From contig PDUO01000005.1 in NCBI GenBank assembly GCA_003008705.1, positions 995,997 to 1,059,996 of the forward strand: a DNA stretch of 64,000 nt, written 5' to 3'. A program made the position numbers and the translations under genes. This stretch comes from Pezicula radicicola (taxonomy: Eukaryota > Ascomycota > Leotiomycetes > Helotiales > Dermateaceae). The notes under the pieces are model-generated. The model made no database searches and had not been told where the DNA came from. It saw only the letters and a list, made by a program, of their open reading frames with translations. Below are positions 21,014-32,127 of the stretch, piece after piece; positions within the stretch are counted from its first letter, which is position 1; every line of letters starts with the position of its first letter.

Positions 21014-22335
21014 TCTGAGGAGAGTCTGGGGTAGCATCACTGGTAAGTGTAATCACGCGGGTCTTTTGGCGCTTATTCCCCTGCATACTTGGTTATTTGG
21101 TGCGATGATTAAAGGCGTTATTGCGAAAACCACAAGAAAGTAGTCAAAACATAGATTTGTTTGCTTTTTAGTAAAATGGCATGGATTTAGGTTTGTCCTA
21201 ATTTTAATAAGAAATCTGAGAGGTAATTGAAGTTACCCCATAGGGAAAATGCTGTGTTTTTTCGACCATTTTGTACTTCCTTTGACCGTTTGGGCGCTCA
21301 CTTGATTTGAGCGACTTACTTTTATAGAGCACGAGTATCAAGAAAAGAAATAATACCTGACCGTCGAAGTATTGCATCAAAACTGCCCCCATAACATAGC
21401 CAAGTCAAGCATCTAAGCGAAACCCCTATCGGCCTCGCTTAATCACAAAAAGACCAATGTACTCTTCCAAGAAGCGACCAAAACATTGGTAACCTATCAC
21501 AAACAGCTTACCATTAGGCAATCGAGACATCCAAGTTACCATGCTAATGCGACGTTCGATGATCTGATGATCATTATACTCGATCACCCACGCGATATAA
21601 ATGAAGTGATATTAAGCTTCATTCATCCTGCATTCAGCCGCGGGCCGGAACCCCGCAAAATATAGATCAGGACTCCTCTTTTGATGCGAGGGTCACCTTG
21701 GGACAAAGCTACGTGCGCTTCGGCAGGTTTTGGAGTGGTAATTACTTATAGTGGTTGATGAAATTCTGCGAGTCAGTAGAATCTTCTCCATCCTGAAATC
21801 CTCACTTCTTCAGCTCTGTGTTTCGCCTCAAAACAGAATGTGGAATCGGCTTTTGGAAATGATCAATAAGCACTGAAGATGAAATTACTGACTCAAGGTT
21901 TGGAGAGAGAGTATTTTAGAGACCAAAAGGTCAGCACATTACTGTCACCAGCAGTAAACCGCCACAAATTTGACTTGAAATTTCAGAGTTTTGATGAGCC
22001 GGTTGTTCTTCTCCTATCCACCGGCAGTTGGAGGTTTAGCATATCTCAATTAGTAAAAATTTGCTTTAATCGGAACAAACCCTTGCTGCTTACAGAATAC
22101 CACAGACCCAATGTAACTCATCTTTACAAATCTCCAGCCATCGAGTCACTTGATGCACATATATATTCCATCTCGGGAGTGGTAACCGGGCCGCTGGGGT
22201 TGATTTCCAAGTCAGCTATTACTCAATTTAACCGCTTCTTCCATCATCTACTAAAGTATATCTCCGCAAACTCCCACACTATTTAGAACTTCTCAGTCTA
22301 GTATCACTAAGACAACGTCACAGCTCTCACTCAAG
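21014..22335. other. Intergenic, upstream of the LPMO gene
   Basis: No supported gene. A 135-codon frame (21879-22286) has no recognisable content and ends 50 bp before the LPMO start, where promoter and leader are expected. CCCCGC at 21651-21656 fits the CreA carbon-repressor core (SYGGRG on the other strand), but a single short core is weak evidence. Confidence 0.4.
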
Positions 22336-23586
22336 ATGCTCTCTCTTACCATCTTCACTGCTGCCCTCTCCATTTTAGCTACTCAAGTAAATGGCCACTG
22401 TAAGTACAAGTATGAACGCATTAAGCACACCAACAGCTCTGATAGCTCACCGACCAGATATTTTTGAACAGTTCACCTACGGCGGCGTCGAATACCCAGT
22501 CTATCAATACATCCGCGAAAACACCAACTACAACTCCCCAGTCATCGATCTAACCTCCAACGACCTACGCTGCAATCAAGGAGGGGAGACCGGCAGTGGA
22601 ACAGAGACAATCACCGTTACTGCAGGATCCTCATTTTCCTTCACTTCTGATGTAGCCGTTTACCATAATGGTCCGTTATCAATGTATGCTCTCTTCCCCC
22701 CCCAGGCTTGGAATATTCAGAATATAGCTAATGATATTGAAGCTATATGTCAAAAGCGCCGGGCGCAGCAGCGGACTATGACGGATCCGGTCAATGGTTC
22801 AAGATTCTCGACTTAGGGCCTACTTTTTTGTCAGACGGAACAGTTACCTGGCCACTTGCTCGTGAGTCATCTCCTCCCCATAATCGTAACTCAAAAGCTG
22901 AGAATCACTACAGAAACTTACACATACACAATACCACCTGCACTTCCAAACGGAGACTATCTGCTTCGAATACAGCAGCTTGCTATACATAATCCATACC
23001 CAGCCGGTATTCCGCAGGTGAGAATCATTCATACTGTTTGAGAGAATGATCTCGTATTGATGAAGAGATAGTTCTATATCGAATGTGCACAGATTACAGT
23101 CACTGGTGGGGGTAGTGGAACGCCAGAACCCTTGGTTTCAATCCCCGGCTTTATCGATGGTACTGAACCAGGATATGTAGTAAGTTGCCCTCCAATTATC
23201 CAACCATAAACCTCTCAAGAAAGTGCTAACAGAACCTTCCACAGGTAAACATTTACACAAACGTAAGTCCCAACTAAATCTTACTCCCTCTCAAACACGC
23301 TAACTAAGATCCCCAATAGTTCTACAACTATACAATTCCAGGCCCAGCAGTATGGTCAGGTCAAAGTGCAGCCGGAAGTGGAGGAGCTTCAACGTCATCA
23401 ACTACAGCAACGGTATCGACAACATTAGCAACTTCTACAACTGCTACTTCGACTACGGCGACTGCTACAGGTTCTGTTGTTCCTCACTATGGTCAGTGTG
23501 GTGGACTAGGGTGGACAGGTGGTACTGTTTGTGCTTCGCCGTATGTATGTACTGCTAATGGGGTTTATTATAGTCAGTGTTTGTAG
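22336..23586 (+). CDS. AA9 lytic polysaccharide monooxygenase with CBM1
   Basis: Secreted copper enzyme that oxidatively cleaves cellulose. Seven exons: 22336-22399, 22458-22683, 22743-22861, 22914-23017, 23072-23179, 23245-23262, 23320-23586; 301 aa. Residues 1-20 are a signal peptide ending VNG, which exposes His21, the first ligand of the copper histidine brace. The second His lies in [15 protein letters not shown], and the Gln/Tyr of the active site in IPQFYIECAQ. A Ser/Thr-rich linker leads to a complete CBM1 with the expected Cys and aromatic residues ([11 protein letters not shown] through YYSQCL). Exon 6 is only 18 nt. Intron 2 ends at GAAG (22742). Expected to be induced on plant material; control sites are not proven. 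Confidence 0.93.
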
Positions 23587-24018
23587 AGGGGATGGGTGGT
23601 GTGAAAGGGGATGGATTTTGGGGGTGGAGAGGGGCGTTACAAAGTAGTTGATGATATCAGGATGCCTGCGTTTGTTATAATGTGTGTTTAATTCGCTGTA
23701 CTTGAAGCCCAACCTTATTACTACGGGTCAATGTTTATTACGTAGCTTATTTGGTACTTGTGCAGTTGAAAGTACTTAGCATGTTTCTACGGTGTAGTGC
23801 TTAAAAAGAAGTGATCACGTAAGTTAAATGCCATAATGTATATTTATTGGTGAATAAAAAGATATAACAGAATTTTACCTCAGCTCTACAGCAAACGCGT
23901 TGCGTCGGTGTCGCTTCGCTTAAAAGGGGGCAAAACCAAAACCAAAAAGTAAACAAAAGACTTCACCACAACACCCCCAAAAAGCTACAATCCCAATAAC
24001 CAAAAATACAAAAAATTG

Positions 24019-24160
24019 CAGCCCCCAGGCTGATGATCGTATGGGGGAGGTGGTTTCCTCAGATTCAAACCAAGCTTCCTACTCCACCGTAGTGGTAGCC
24101 ATCAGAAAGTACTGGACATCAGCGACAGTGGTACGCCACCTGTTGATTTGTTTGTTTGTT
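24019..24160. other. Cluster of short hairpins, possible ncRNA
   Basis: Consecutive inverted repeats: CCCCCA...TGGGGG (about 24022-24047), GGTTT...AAACC (about 24051-24070), CTACTCCAC...GTGGTAG (about 24079-24098), and GTGGTACGCCAC (about 24129-24140). On the minus strand the cluster is followed by a T run at about 24011-24016, as in pol III transcripts. No known RNA family is recognised. Confidence 0.3.
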
Positions 24161-24736
24161 ATTTGAGTCTATATACCTAACCCTGGACTGCGGGCTACCT
24201 AGGGCGGTAGGTAGCAGCGCGATCTGCTAGCGCGTAGGCCGCTTAATGGGGAGATTCTGTTTTCTTTTTGCCTTGCGCTATTCACCGCGTTGAGGCTTGG
24301 AAACTTACTCCCTGCGTGTTCAATAAGCTTTCTCAGGAGGACTAGCTTGGTTTTGAGAATGCCCATTCAGCCATTGCCAATATTCTTATCCAGGTGGACT
24401 TATATCTACAACCAGTTTTATGGAAGGGTACTTCGAGACGATATGTGGGCAATAAAATGTGTTGAGTCTTTCCTACCACCTTGTGCCATGCAACATGCCC
24501 ACTTTCCCATAAAGTAAATAGATCTAGCGCAGAAACATTCTCAACTTCAGGCACAATTCAGATCTTTGAAATTGACCACATCCTTGTCCATAGAATTAGC
24601 GTTGTCCATAACCATCGCGTCTTCCAGCTCGCTTATTGATAAAAGTCAGGTGGTGCAACTGCACACTAACTAGTGCATCCAAAACCAAAACCAAAACCAA
24701 AACCAAAATAAGCCCAAAACGACAAAACTCCACACC

Positions 24737-24791
24737 CAACTATCCGGATATACCAGATAGTTGAGTCGCGAAGAACCTAATTTAATAGGTT
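24737..24791. repeat. Two adjacent inverted repeats
   Basis: CAACTATC (24737-24744) pairs perfectly with GATAGTTG (24756-24763) across an 11-nt loop. AACCTA (24774-24779) pairs with TAGGTT (24786-24791) and is followed by a T-rich run. They lie just after the CCAAAA tract. Confidence 0.5.
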
Positions 24792-25152
24792 TTTCTTTTC
24801 TTCGAGGTACGGTCACCCCGGCGGACTTGTCGGCTTTGGCCATATAGGGCTTTTTGTCGGTTACAAGGATTGATCGAGGTTGTTAGTGTCGAGGCTTTAT
24901 TGAAGCTGTCGGAGTACAACTCTGTCGATTTACAGGTGTTTGCTCTCGTTGACTAGCAATTTTCCTATTTTGGGTTTTATACTACCTATTTTGCTAGCCG
25001 AGCTAGACAAGCGAGCGGTGAACTAAAACCAGAGGTGAGTTGGGTAAAGCAGGGTGGAATATCGTGAATCATTGATTATTATCTATCTCTCTTGCCACTT
25101 TAATCTATACCCCATTATTGACTACTACATACACAACTCTCGAAGTAGAACC

Positions 25153-27132
25153 TTAATATGCTCCATCAGCAACAATGAACTCCGTTTTCGGACCCTTCTC
25201 CCCAGCTCTTAACTCTCGTGCTTGCTGGATGCCTTCAACGCCCTCAAGAGACGCATCTGATTGATCAAGTTGCGTGACACCCAGCTTCGCCGCTTCTTTT
25301 GCGGAAAATGCGCCGTAGTAATCTACGTCATCGTACTCTCCCATACCAGGGACTGGGAAGAGCTTCATGGTGATATAGAAAAGTAGACCGCTGAGGAAGA
25401 AACCTGTGATATTTCTTAGAATTGAAGTCACCCATGTTCAGAATAAGACTTACCAATGAAGAAAGCCATATAGTAAAGTTGGTAGAGGACACGAGGTGCG
25501 CTTTTGTCTGCTCGCACAGTAACAATCAAGCCACCAACAGTTGGAGCCCACCCACAGAGCCAAGCAGGAATAGCACGCCAGTTGACACCATTTGAATACC
25601 AGTAATTCGTGTCGTGAGTCCTATATAGATGACTCAACTGTACTTTCTGTCTCCTAAGAATAAAGAAATCACAAGCCATGATTCCGATCAATGGGGCCAG
25701 GAAAACAGCAAACGAGCTAAGCACAGTGATGAAAGTAGCTGCTCTGTTGATAAGTTGCCAAGGTTGAACCACCCAGCAGGCAATGAAGGTGATCAAGGCC
25801 CCTCGGCGGATGTCGATATATTTTGGGAAGAGGCCTGCAAGGTCAATTCCTCCTGCCACAGCATTACCGCAGATATTCTCGAACATGGCGGTTAAAGCGA
25901 ATCCAGCAGAGAGGAAGAATACACCAGCACGTGCTTTGGAGGAACCGTGTCCAGAGTCCATCATTACCATCAATAGATCAGGTGCTATGTTCCGTTAGCA
26001 TTTTCCATGAACTAAACCTGAAATTATTAACATACGATTCCAATAGATTTCTCCGTAGATCTTTTGACAAGCGCTAGTAGTGACTAGACCCACAAAGGAT
26101 ACTAAGGTGCCTACGATCCACACTGAGGCAATCGAACCTCCAATATAGTGCTTCGGACCTTTAGCATATCTGGAAAAGTCGGAACCATTCGTGATACCTG
26201 CGGCAATTCCACCAATCATCTGGTTGATTCCAGACATCATTAGCCAACTTGAGTTCCACCTTGAACTAGATGGAAGGTTCTCTCCAGTGGTAAAAACAGG
26301 TCCGACCCCTTTGGCAACTGCAAGCGACCAAATCATCATGCACATCATTCCTACCCCGCAGTAGATAGAGATGACTTGGAAAGGAAGCTTGAACTTTTCT
26401 GGCCGGATGAACAGGAATGGGAGCGAGAGAGTCCAGAAGATGATGAATCCCACGAACTGATAAGTCGTGGTCGGCATGCTAGACGGCAGCGTATTTTCGA
26501 TCGTAGCAAAAGATGGCCAAATTGCAGTTACACAGACAGCGGCAAGTCTACCACCGTTCCAACATTGCACAGCAGTCCAGATGAAGTTGAGCAGGATTCT
26601 TTGCAGCAGAGGGATATAGCTTCCACGCATTCCCCAGGTGAAGCGATTCTGAATTGTGAAACCGATATGCCATGTAAGACCACACCAGGCAATAGCTGTT
26701 GAAAAGAGAGCTATGAGGGCTCGTGAGATGACGATAACTCCCATTGACTGGCCCACTGACAGGCCCTCAGCTGGCACGATATTAGTATAGTTTGCGCAAA
26801 AGGCTCACAATTAAGTACTTACTGAGGAACGTGTTTGGAGTCTGCCAATTAGATACATTGAGAGAAGAAATGGCCCAGTATCCGAAGTAGTGAAAAGCTC
26901 CTACAAGCCAAAGTTCGAGGTTAGTTCATTTGTTTGAAGACTCAGGAGTAAAAGCAATGATGACGAGAATGGAATAGATATTCTACTCCGAATTCTACCT
27001 ACCCCATGTTCTTCTTGCTGGAGGAAGCGGAATTAAATCTCGGTTGCTCCAAGAGTCGGTCTGCTCATGTTGAGCTTCGTCGCCTTTCAGCGCAAGCTTC
27101 TCCCTCACTGATCTCAAGCGGACAGTAGTCAT
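25153..27132 (-). CDS. NCS1-family nucleobase/allantoin/hydantoin-type permease
   Basis: Plasma-membrane symporter of the nucleobase:cation symporter-1 family (Fur-like branch: uracil, uridine, allantoin, hydantoins). Five exons on the minus strand: 27132-27003, 26900-26823, 26770-26036, 25984-25454, 25403-25153; 574 aa. The N-terminus carries the family's SWSNRDLIPLPPARRTWG, followed by about 12 membrane segments including GFTIQNRFTWG, NGSDFSRYAK and WYSNGVNWRAIPAWLCGW, which are family hallmarks. The C-terminal tail is hydrophilic and acidic. It is divergent from a hydantoinase-type gene, 882 bp apart, which suggests the substrate is a cyclic ureide or hydantoin. Substrate assignment is inference. 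Confidence 0.9.
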
Positions 27133-28014
27133 GTTGGCACTACTTCTCTTCAGTATCAAAAGAAAAAAGAAGCTGGAGAATACTCACGACTAGGGACTCA
27201 TGTATTATGAGAATTGCAGAAGATACTCCCAATAATTAGCGCGAAGTCAGGGCCACAGCTGCAGCTTATCAGTTCATATCTTGTGGTTGCAGTCGGTACT
27301 TGGCCGATCACTGTGGCTACCATCAAAGTTTCCAGAATCACGTTGGAGAGTGGACCATGACAATCTTGATCTTTACAAACGACTCTTGGTAGTAATGTTA
27401 TTACCCAATCGTAGACAAATGAGGAAACTACCGCAAAAGATGATGGGTGAAACTCCCCGAACCGTTTATCTGAACGGTGCCGATCCGTTATTGCGGGCAG
27501 TCAGTCACTCTCTTTCTTGCCTTCGGCCGAGGCGAAAGGATAGCTGATAACTGTATGGAAGTTGACAAGCAGTGACAGGACAGCTATGTCAATATTGCAG
27601 GCTATTTTTCGCACTTGCCAAGGTCAAAAGACGATTCCTCCGAATTGTGTGACCCAAGGAAAAGTTGATGTTTATATTGCATTACATTGTGTCATTATCA
27701 GAAGGATGATGAGATGAGCTCTCGGGATTCCCGTCAAAATGATTGTCAAGAGTACGGAGGTTGCGCCACGCCAAAGGATGGATAGCTGCTGTCACGTTAC
27801 TCCCGACTAATACGAAAGTGGGTGGCGCCACAACGACTAGCCCTTTTCTCCTTCGTACAAGTCTAAGCACTCCAGAAGGTCATCCCGATCAACAGAAGTG
27901 GGATGGATATTGAGACATCGAGATGTGACTGAACAACGAACGTAAAAATGTGGAAACATAATCGAACAACCCTTTGCCTCGAATCTTTCGATCCAAGACG
28001 AGGACCTCGCAAAC
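27133..28014. promoter_or_regulatory. Shared promoter of permease and hydantoinase
   Basis: The 882 bp between the two divergent start codons hold four GATAA/TTATC cores (27266, 27466, 27546, 27696) plus one GATAG (27539). These fit AreA-type nitrogen control, but about two such cores would be expected by chance. TCGG-N7-CCGA occurs at 27293-27307. The palindrome ACCGTT-N6-AACGGT at 27461-27478 encloses a GATA core. No gene is seen. Confidence 0.45.
27461..27478. promoter_or_regulatory. Palindrome ACCGTT-N6-AACGGT
   Basis: Perfect 6-bp arms around a 6-nt spacer, with TTATC inside. The CCG...CGG arrangement is typical of dimeric Zn2Cys6 regulator sites. Position between a transporter and its likely catabolic enzyme supports a pathway operator, as inference. 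Confidence 0.35.
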
Positions 28015-31000
28015 ATGACCCCACGACTACTTAGAATCGGAGTTGACGTTGGAGGGTATGTAAATGAAGATATAAACCATGCAATGAGAGAAGGAAAATG
28101 AAAGGTTAATAGTTTCCAGGACGAACACAGATGGAGTTATCCTCGACCCGTCGCGGTCAGCTGACGATGATCGAGGCATACTTGCTTGGTGAGCTTCATG
28201 GAAATACTCCAATGTCTGAATGACATGTTGATAAAATTCCTCTAGGCATAAGTCGCCAACAACCCGGAATCCTAGTCTTGGCATCAATAATGCAATAACG
28301 ACTATGTTCGAGGAGGCAAAGATCTCCGCCGAAGACGTAGCAAGTGTCACCATTGGCACGACGGTAGGTACAGAAACAGATACGAAGAAATCGAGCTAAA
28401 TCCTCTCTAGCATTTTGTGAATGCGGTCGTTGAGATGGATCAGTCGAGATTAGCAAAAGTAGCTATCCTCCGTCTTTGCGGGCCTTTCTCAAAGCATGCA
28501 CCACCCTGTATAGACTGGCCAGATAATTTGCGAAAGCTCATTTGCGGCCATTATGCTCTGCTGAAAGGCGGCCTTGAAGGTACTTTACTCGCAAAACCAC
28601 TTAGTCTTTGAATCTTCGCTTGAACTAAAGTTAAATCTGACTGCTACTTATAGTCGACGGCGACCTCATCTCTGATATTGTAGAAGAAGAAATTCTCGAG
28701 CAATGCAAAATTATCGCAGAGAAAGGAATAAGCAGTATAGTTGTCAACGGAATCTTCAGTCCCATAGATACTCTCTACATGCAAGAAGAACGTGCAGCAG
28801 AAATCATCAGAAAAGCACTTCCAAAAGTAGACATCGTGCTATCTAAAGAAGTTGCCAACTTGGGCTTCCTTGAGCGAGAGAACGCAGCAATACTAAATGC
28901 TTCTATCTTGCCATTTGCAAGAAAGACGATCAAGTCTTTCCAGCAGCCAATTAAGAAGCTAGGACTAAAATGTCCATTGTTCATTGCACAGAATGATGGT
29001 ACTGTACTCTTGGCGAAGTCTGCTGCTCGCTTGCCGATTCGAACTTTTTCCAGTGGGCCAACTAATAGTATGAGAGGTGCCGCCTTCCTTGTTGGGACTG
29101 AAACGAAAGAGAATATGATGGTAGTTGATATTGGTAAGAAGGCCCTTGACAATCTTTGATTTGCTCAACTCAACACAATGAATGACTGGAAGCTGGAGTG
29201 CTAACTTGATACTGAAGGTGGAACCACAACCGATGTTGGACTTCTCCAAGCAAATGGATTTCCACGACAAGCAGCTGCTTTCAGTGAAATCTGTGGAGTT
29301 CGAATGAACTTCTCGTGCCCCGACGTCAAAAGGTAGCTTAAACCTATGACAGTACCTTGCTTTATTGCCTGCTAACAAAATTGAAGCATCGGCCTTGGTG
29401 GGGGCAGTATAGTTCGTCAAAATAGTCCTACCGGCAAGATGACTGTCGGCCCTGATAGTGTAGGCTACCAAATACAAACAAAAGCACTAGTATTTGGCGG
29501 AGAAATATCAACAACTACTGATTACACAGTTGCCGCAGACAAAACCATCGAGATTGGAAGACCTGAACTTGTGAAAGACCGAATCAAAGAGGAAGATATA
29601 GGGCAATACAAGCAAGTCGTCAAAGAGATATTGGAAAAGGTTATCGACAAAATGAAAACATCTCCTGAAGATTTGCCAGTCCTTCTGGTAGGAGGTGGAG
29701 CAGTCATTGCTCCAGATGTTTTGAAAGGTGCAAGTAAGGTGCTAAAGCCAAAATGGTCTGGTGTGGCAAATGCAATAGGCGCCGCTATCGCACGAGTCAG
29801 TGCTGTCATTGATACTGTGGAAAGCACAGAAATAAAGACCACCAAGCAGCTTATAGAGGAAATTTCGATCCGGGCTATCGATAAAGCAGTCGAGGGAGGC
29901 GCTGCCAGGGATTCGGTGAAGATTGTCGAGATGGACACGTTCCCTTTACAGGTAAGTCGATTATGTTGAGCTAAGCTGGCTAAGCTGGGTAAGCTAGTAC
30001 TGACTACATACTTTTGCAGTATATTGCCAACAAGTCTCGCATAATTGTTAGAGCTGCAGGAGATTTTGACCTAGCTGGTGTCAGTACCGAGATTGAAGTA
30101 GTTTCAGAGGAAGAATCCATAGAGGAGGTCCTTGAAACTGTAGAAACAACTTCGACCAAGGAAGGAGGCCAGACTGATTTCTCTCCCGTATTTGATATCC
30201 TTTCATACAAGCCAATTGTTAAGGGCAGAGAATGGATAATCTCAGAAGTAGACCTCGACTGGATCACCATCGGCTGCTACATTCTGGGAACAGGAGGTGG
30301 CGGGAGTCCATACTCTAGCATGCTAAGGCTACGGGATATCATTCGGAAAGGTGGCATTGTGCGTGTTGTTAATCCTAATGACCTTAAAGATAGCGACCTT
30401 GTAGGATGCGGTGGTGGAGCAGGATCACCTACTGTTGGAATCGAAAAGCTCCAGGGTGACCAAATGATGGAAGCACAACACGAGCTTTATGACTTAATAG
30501 ACAAGAAAGCCACGCATATGATAGCTCTGGAGATTGGAGGCGGCAATGGTCTCCAGGGTATGATACTGGGTGCCAGCACAATGATGAATATTCCAACAGT
30601 AGATGGTGACTGGATGGGACGAGCATATCCCGTCAAGTGGCAAACGACACCAGTTGTTTTCGAGCAGAATAGGGCTATTTTCCTGCCTAGTGTCATGTGT
30701 GACGGTAATGGAAACGTTGTGGTAAGTCTCCAGTGGACCATATTTCTTGGGAATTTCTCAATTGACACAAAATAGTCCATGACAAAGGCAACTAGCGACT
30801 TAATGTGTGAGAATGTTTTCCGAGCAGGACTTTCCCAGCTTGGATCGAGTGTTGGCTGTGCTGAAGGTCCGGTCACAGGAGGTATGTCATCTCAGATATG
30901 GGACAGTGGAGTAGAAGTACTGACAAAGGGCCAGCTGATACCAAAAAATGGGTTGTCGAGCACACCATCTCCCTTTCTTGGCGTATCGGACGTGCTGTAG

Positions 31001-31587
31001 CAAAGGCAAGGCAGTTTAACCAGATCGACAACGTCGCAGAATCTATCATTGATGAAGTAGGTGGCGGTGGCTCTGCCAAAGTTTTGTTCAAAGGCAAGAT
31101 CATCGGATGTGACAGAACTCTCCGAATGGGTCATGTGTATGGTGAGGTCATAATTGAGGGAGCTGATACTAATGAGCCAATTTCTTCAAATGGAAAGCGA
31201 TACCAAGGGAAAATGAAGATTCCTTTCAAAAACGAGAATATTGCGGCATATCAAATCGAAGCTGACGGTAGCGAAACAGTTAGTATCTTCTTAAGCCATT
31301 AGATATCCGAGCAGACACTTACTAGTACGTTCTAGGTCGTAGGAATAGTTCCTGATCTCATCTGTGTAATTGACGCACAGAATGGAGAAGCAATCGGGAC
31401 CCCAGAGTACCGTTACGGCTTGCTAGTCATCGTCATCGGTATTGTTGCCTCAGAGAAGTGGACTTCGACAGCAAGAGGTATCGAGCTCGGTGGACCAGAG
31501 GGCTTTGGCATGAAAGGCGTGGAATATGTGCCATTGGGAAAGTTCCAGAAGCCTCGAAGTGTTATCGATGAGTATGCGGAGTCTTGA
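28015..31587 (+). CDS. Hydantoinase/oxoprolinase-DUF917 fusion protein
   Basis: ATP-dependent hydantoinase/oxoprolinase-type enzyme fused to a DUF917 domain. Eleven exons: 28015-28055, 28120-28188, 28246-28363, 28411-28579, 28654-29133, 29218-29332, 29387-29951, 30020-30721, 30776-30881, 30929-31278, 31336-31587; 988 aa. N-terminal phosphate motif GVDVGGTNTDG (about residues 9-19), second phosphate motif VVDIGGTTTDVG (about 288-299) and adenosine motif LLVGGGAV (about 430) define the actin-like ATPase fold. From about residue 590 the DUF917 part (GTGGGGSPY, EIGGGNGLQ) runs to the end; this family includes S-methyl thiohydantoin desulfurase. It probably opens a hydantoin or related ring in nitrogen scavenging; the exact substrate is unknown. 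It pairs with the divergent NCS1 permease. Confidence 0.9.
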
Positions 31588-32127
31588 AGAATGTGCGTTG
31601 AGCGCCAAGTCCTTGTTCTTATGTAACAGTTATACAGGTTGAACTGAGAAGAATAATATCATCCTCTCTTTCTCTCTCTCCTTTCTCTTAAGCATATATT
31701 CTCAATATTTCCATTCAAAGTATTCCCCTTTGTGTATAACATTGTAATATTCTGCAGTGAAGTACTACTCTGCATGCGCTAGCTGCTGCACAAGATTAAA
31801 TTTAAGAGAGTGAATGCCCTCTTAGACTGCCTACCTACTTACCTGCCTAGGTTCACAGCTGCTCTTCTTTCAACCTCCTTCTTCCAACCTCCCAACAACA
31901 CCATAAAAGGCATACCCGCCAATTCGGTACAGAGGTGCCTCTACACTCGCCAAAGTAGATCCAGCTTCCTCTTCTTCAACTCGCATCCTCGGGAGGCAAA
32001 TCCTTCATCCCGTCCATAATTCCGTTTCCTCGTCCAGCTCAGCCCCTCCTACAGAAACCAAGTTGACCGCCGAAAAGACTTCAACTGCACCACATACGAA
32101 TACCATCATCACCAAGATATCGCAACA
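31588..32127. other. Intergenic
   Basis: 3' flank of the hydantoinase gene, with a CT-rich stretch (31663-31690), then the leader of the BTB gene. A 69-codon frame at 31810-32019 has no coding signature and is probably leader sequence. Confidence 0.5.

Larger units (their letters stand above)
23587..25152. other. Unexplained intergenic region with hairpins and CCAAAA tracts
   Basis: About 1.5 kb without a coding frame but with several ordered features: a (CAAAAC)-type tract at 23931-23948, a cluster of hairpins at 24019-24160, a stem GCTACCT...AGGTAGC near 24197-24218, (CCAAAA)5 at 24679-24708, and inverted repeats at 24737-24763 and 24774-24791. This may be a decayed mobile element or a non-coding RNA locus; I cannot tell which. 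Confidence 0.35.

Noticed and set aside
21879..22286. 135-codon ORF before the LPMO gene
   Set aside because: Covers expected promoter and leader; no recognisable motif or signal peptide.
24030..24125. Hammerhead-like CTGATGA and GAAA motifs
   Set aside because: The two core motifs cannot be joined by plausible stems II and III.
24679..24708. Telomere-like CCAAAA repeat
   Set aside because: Short, internal, and not the fungal TTAGGG type; treated as a simple repeat.
27293..27307. UaY (purine regulator) site TCGG-N-CCGA
   Set aside because: Spacer is 7 nt, not the 6 nt of the known consensus.
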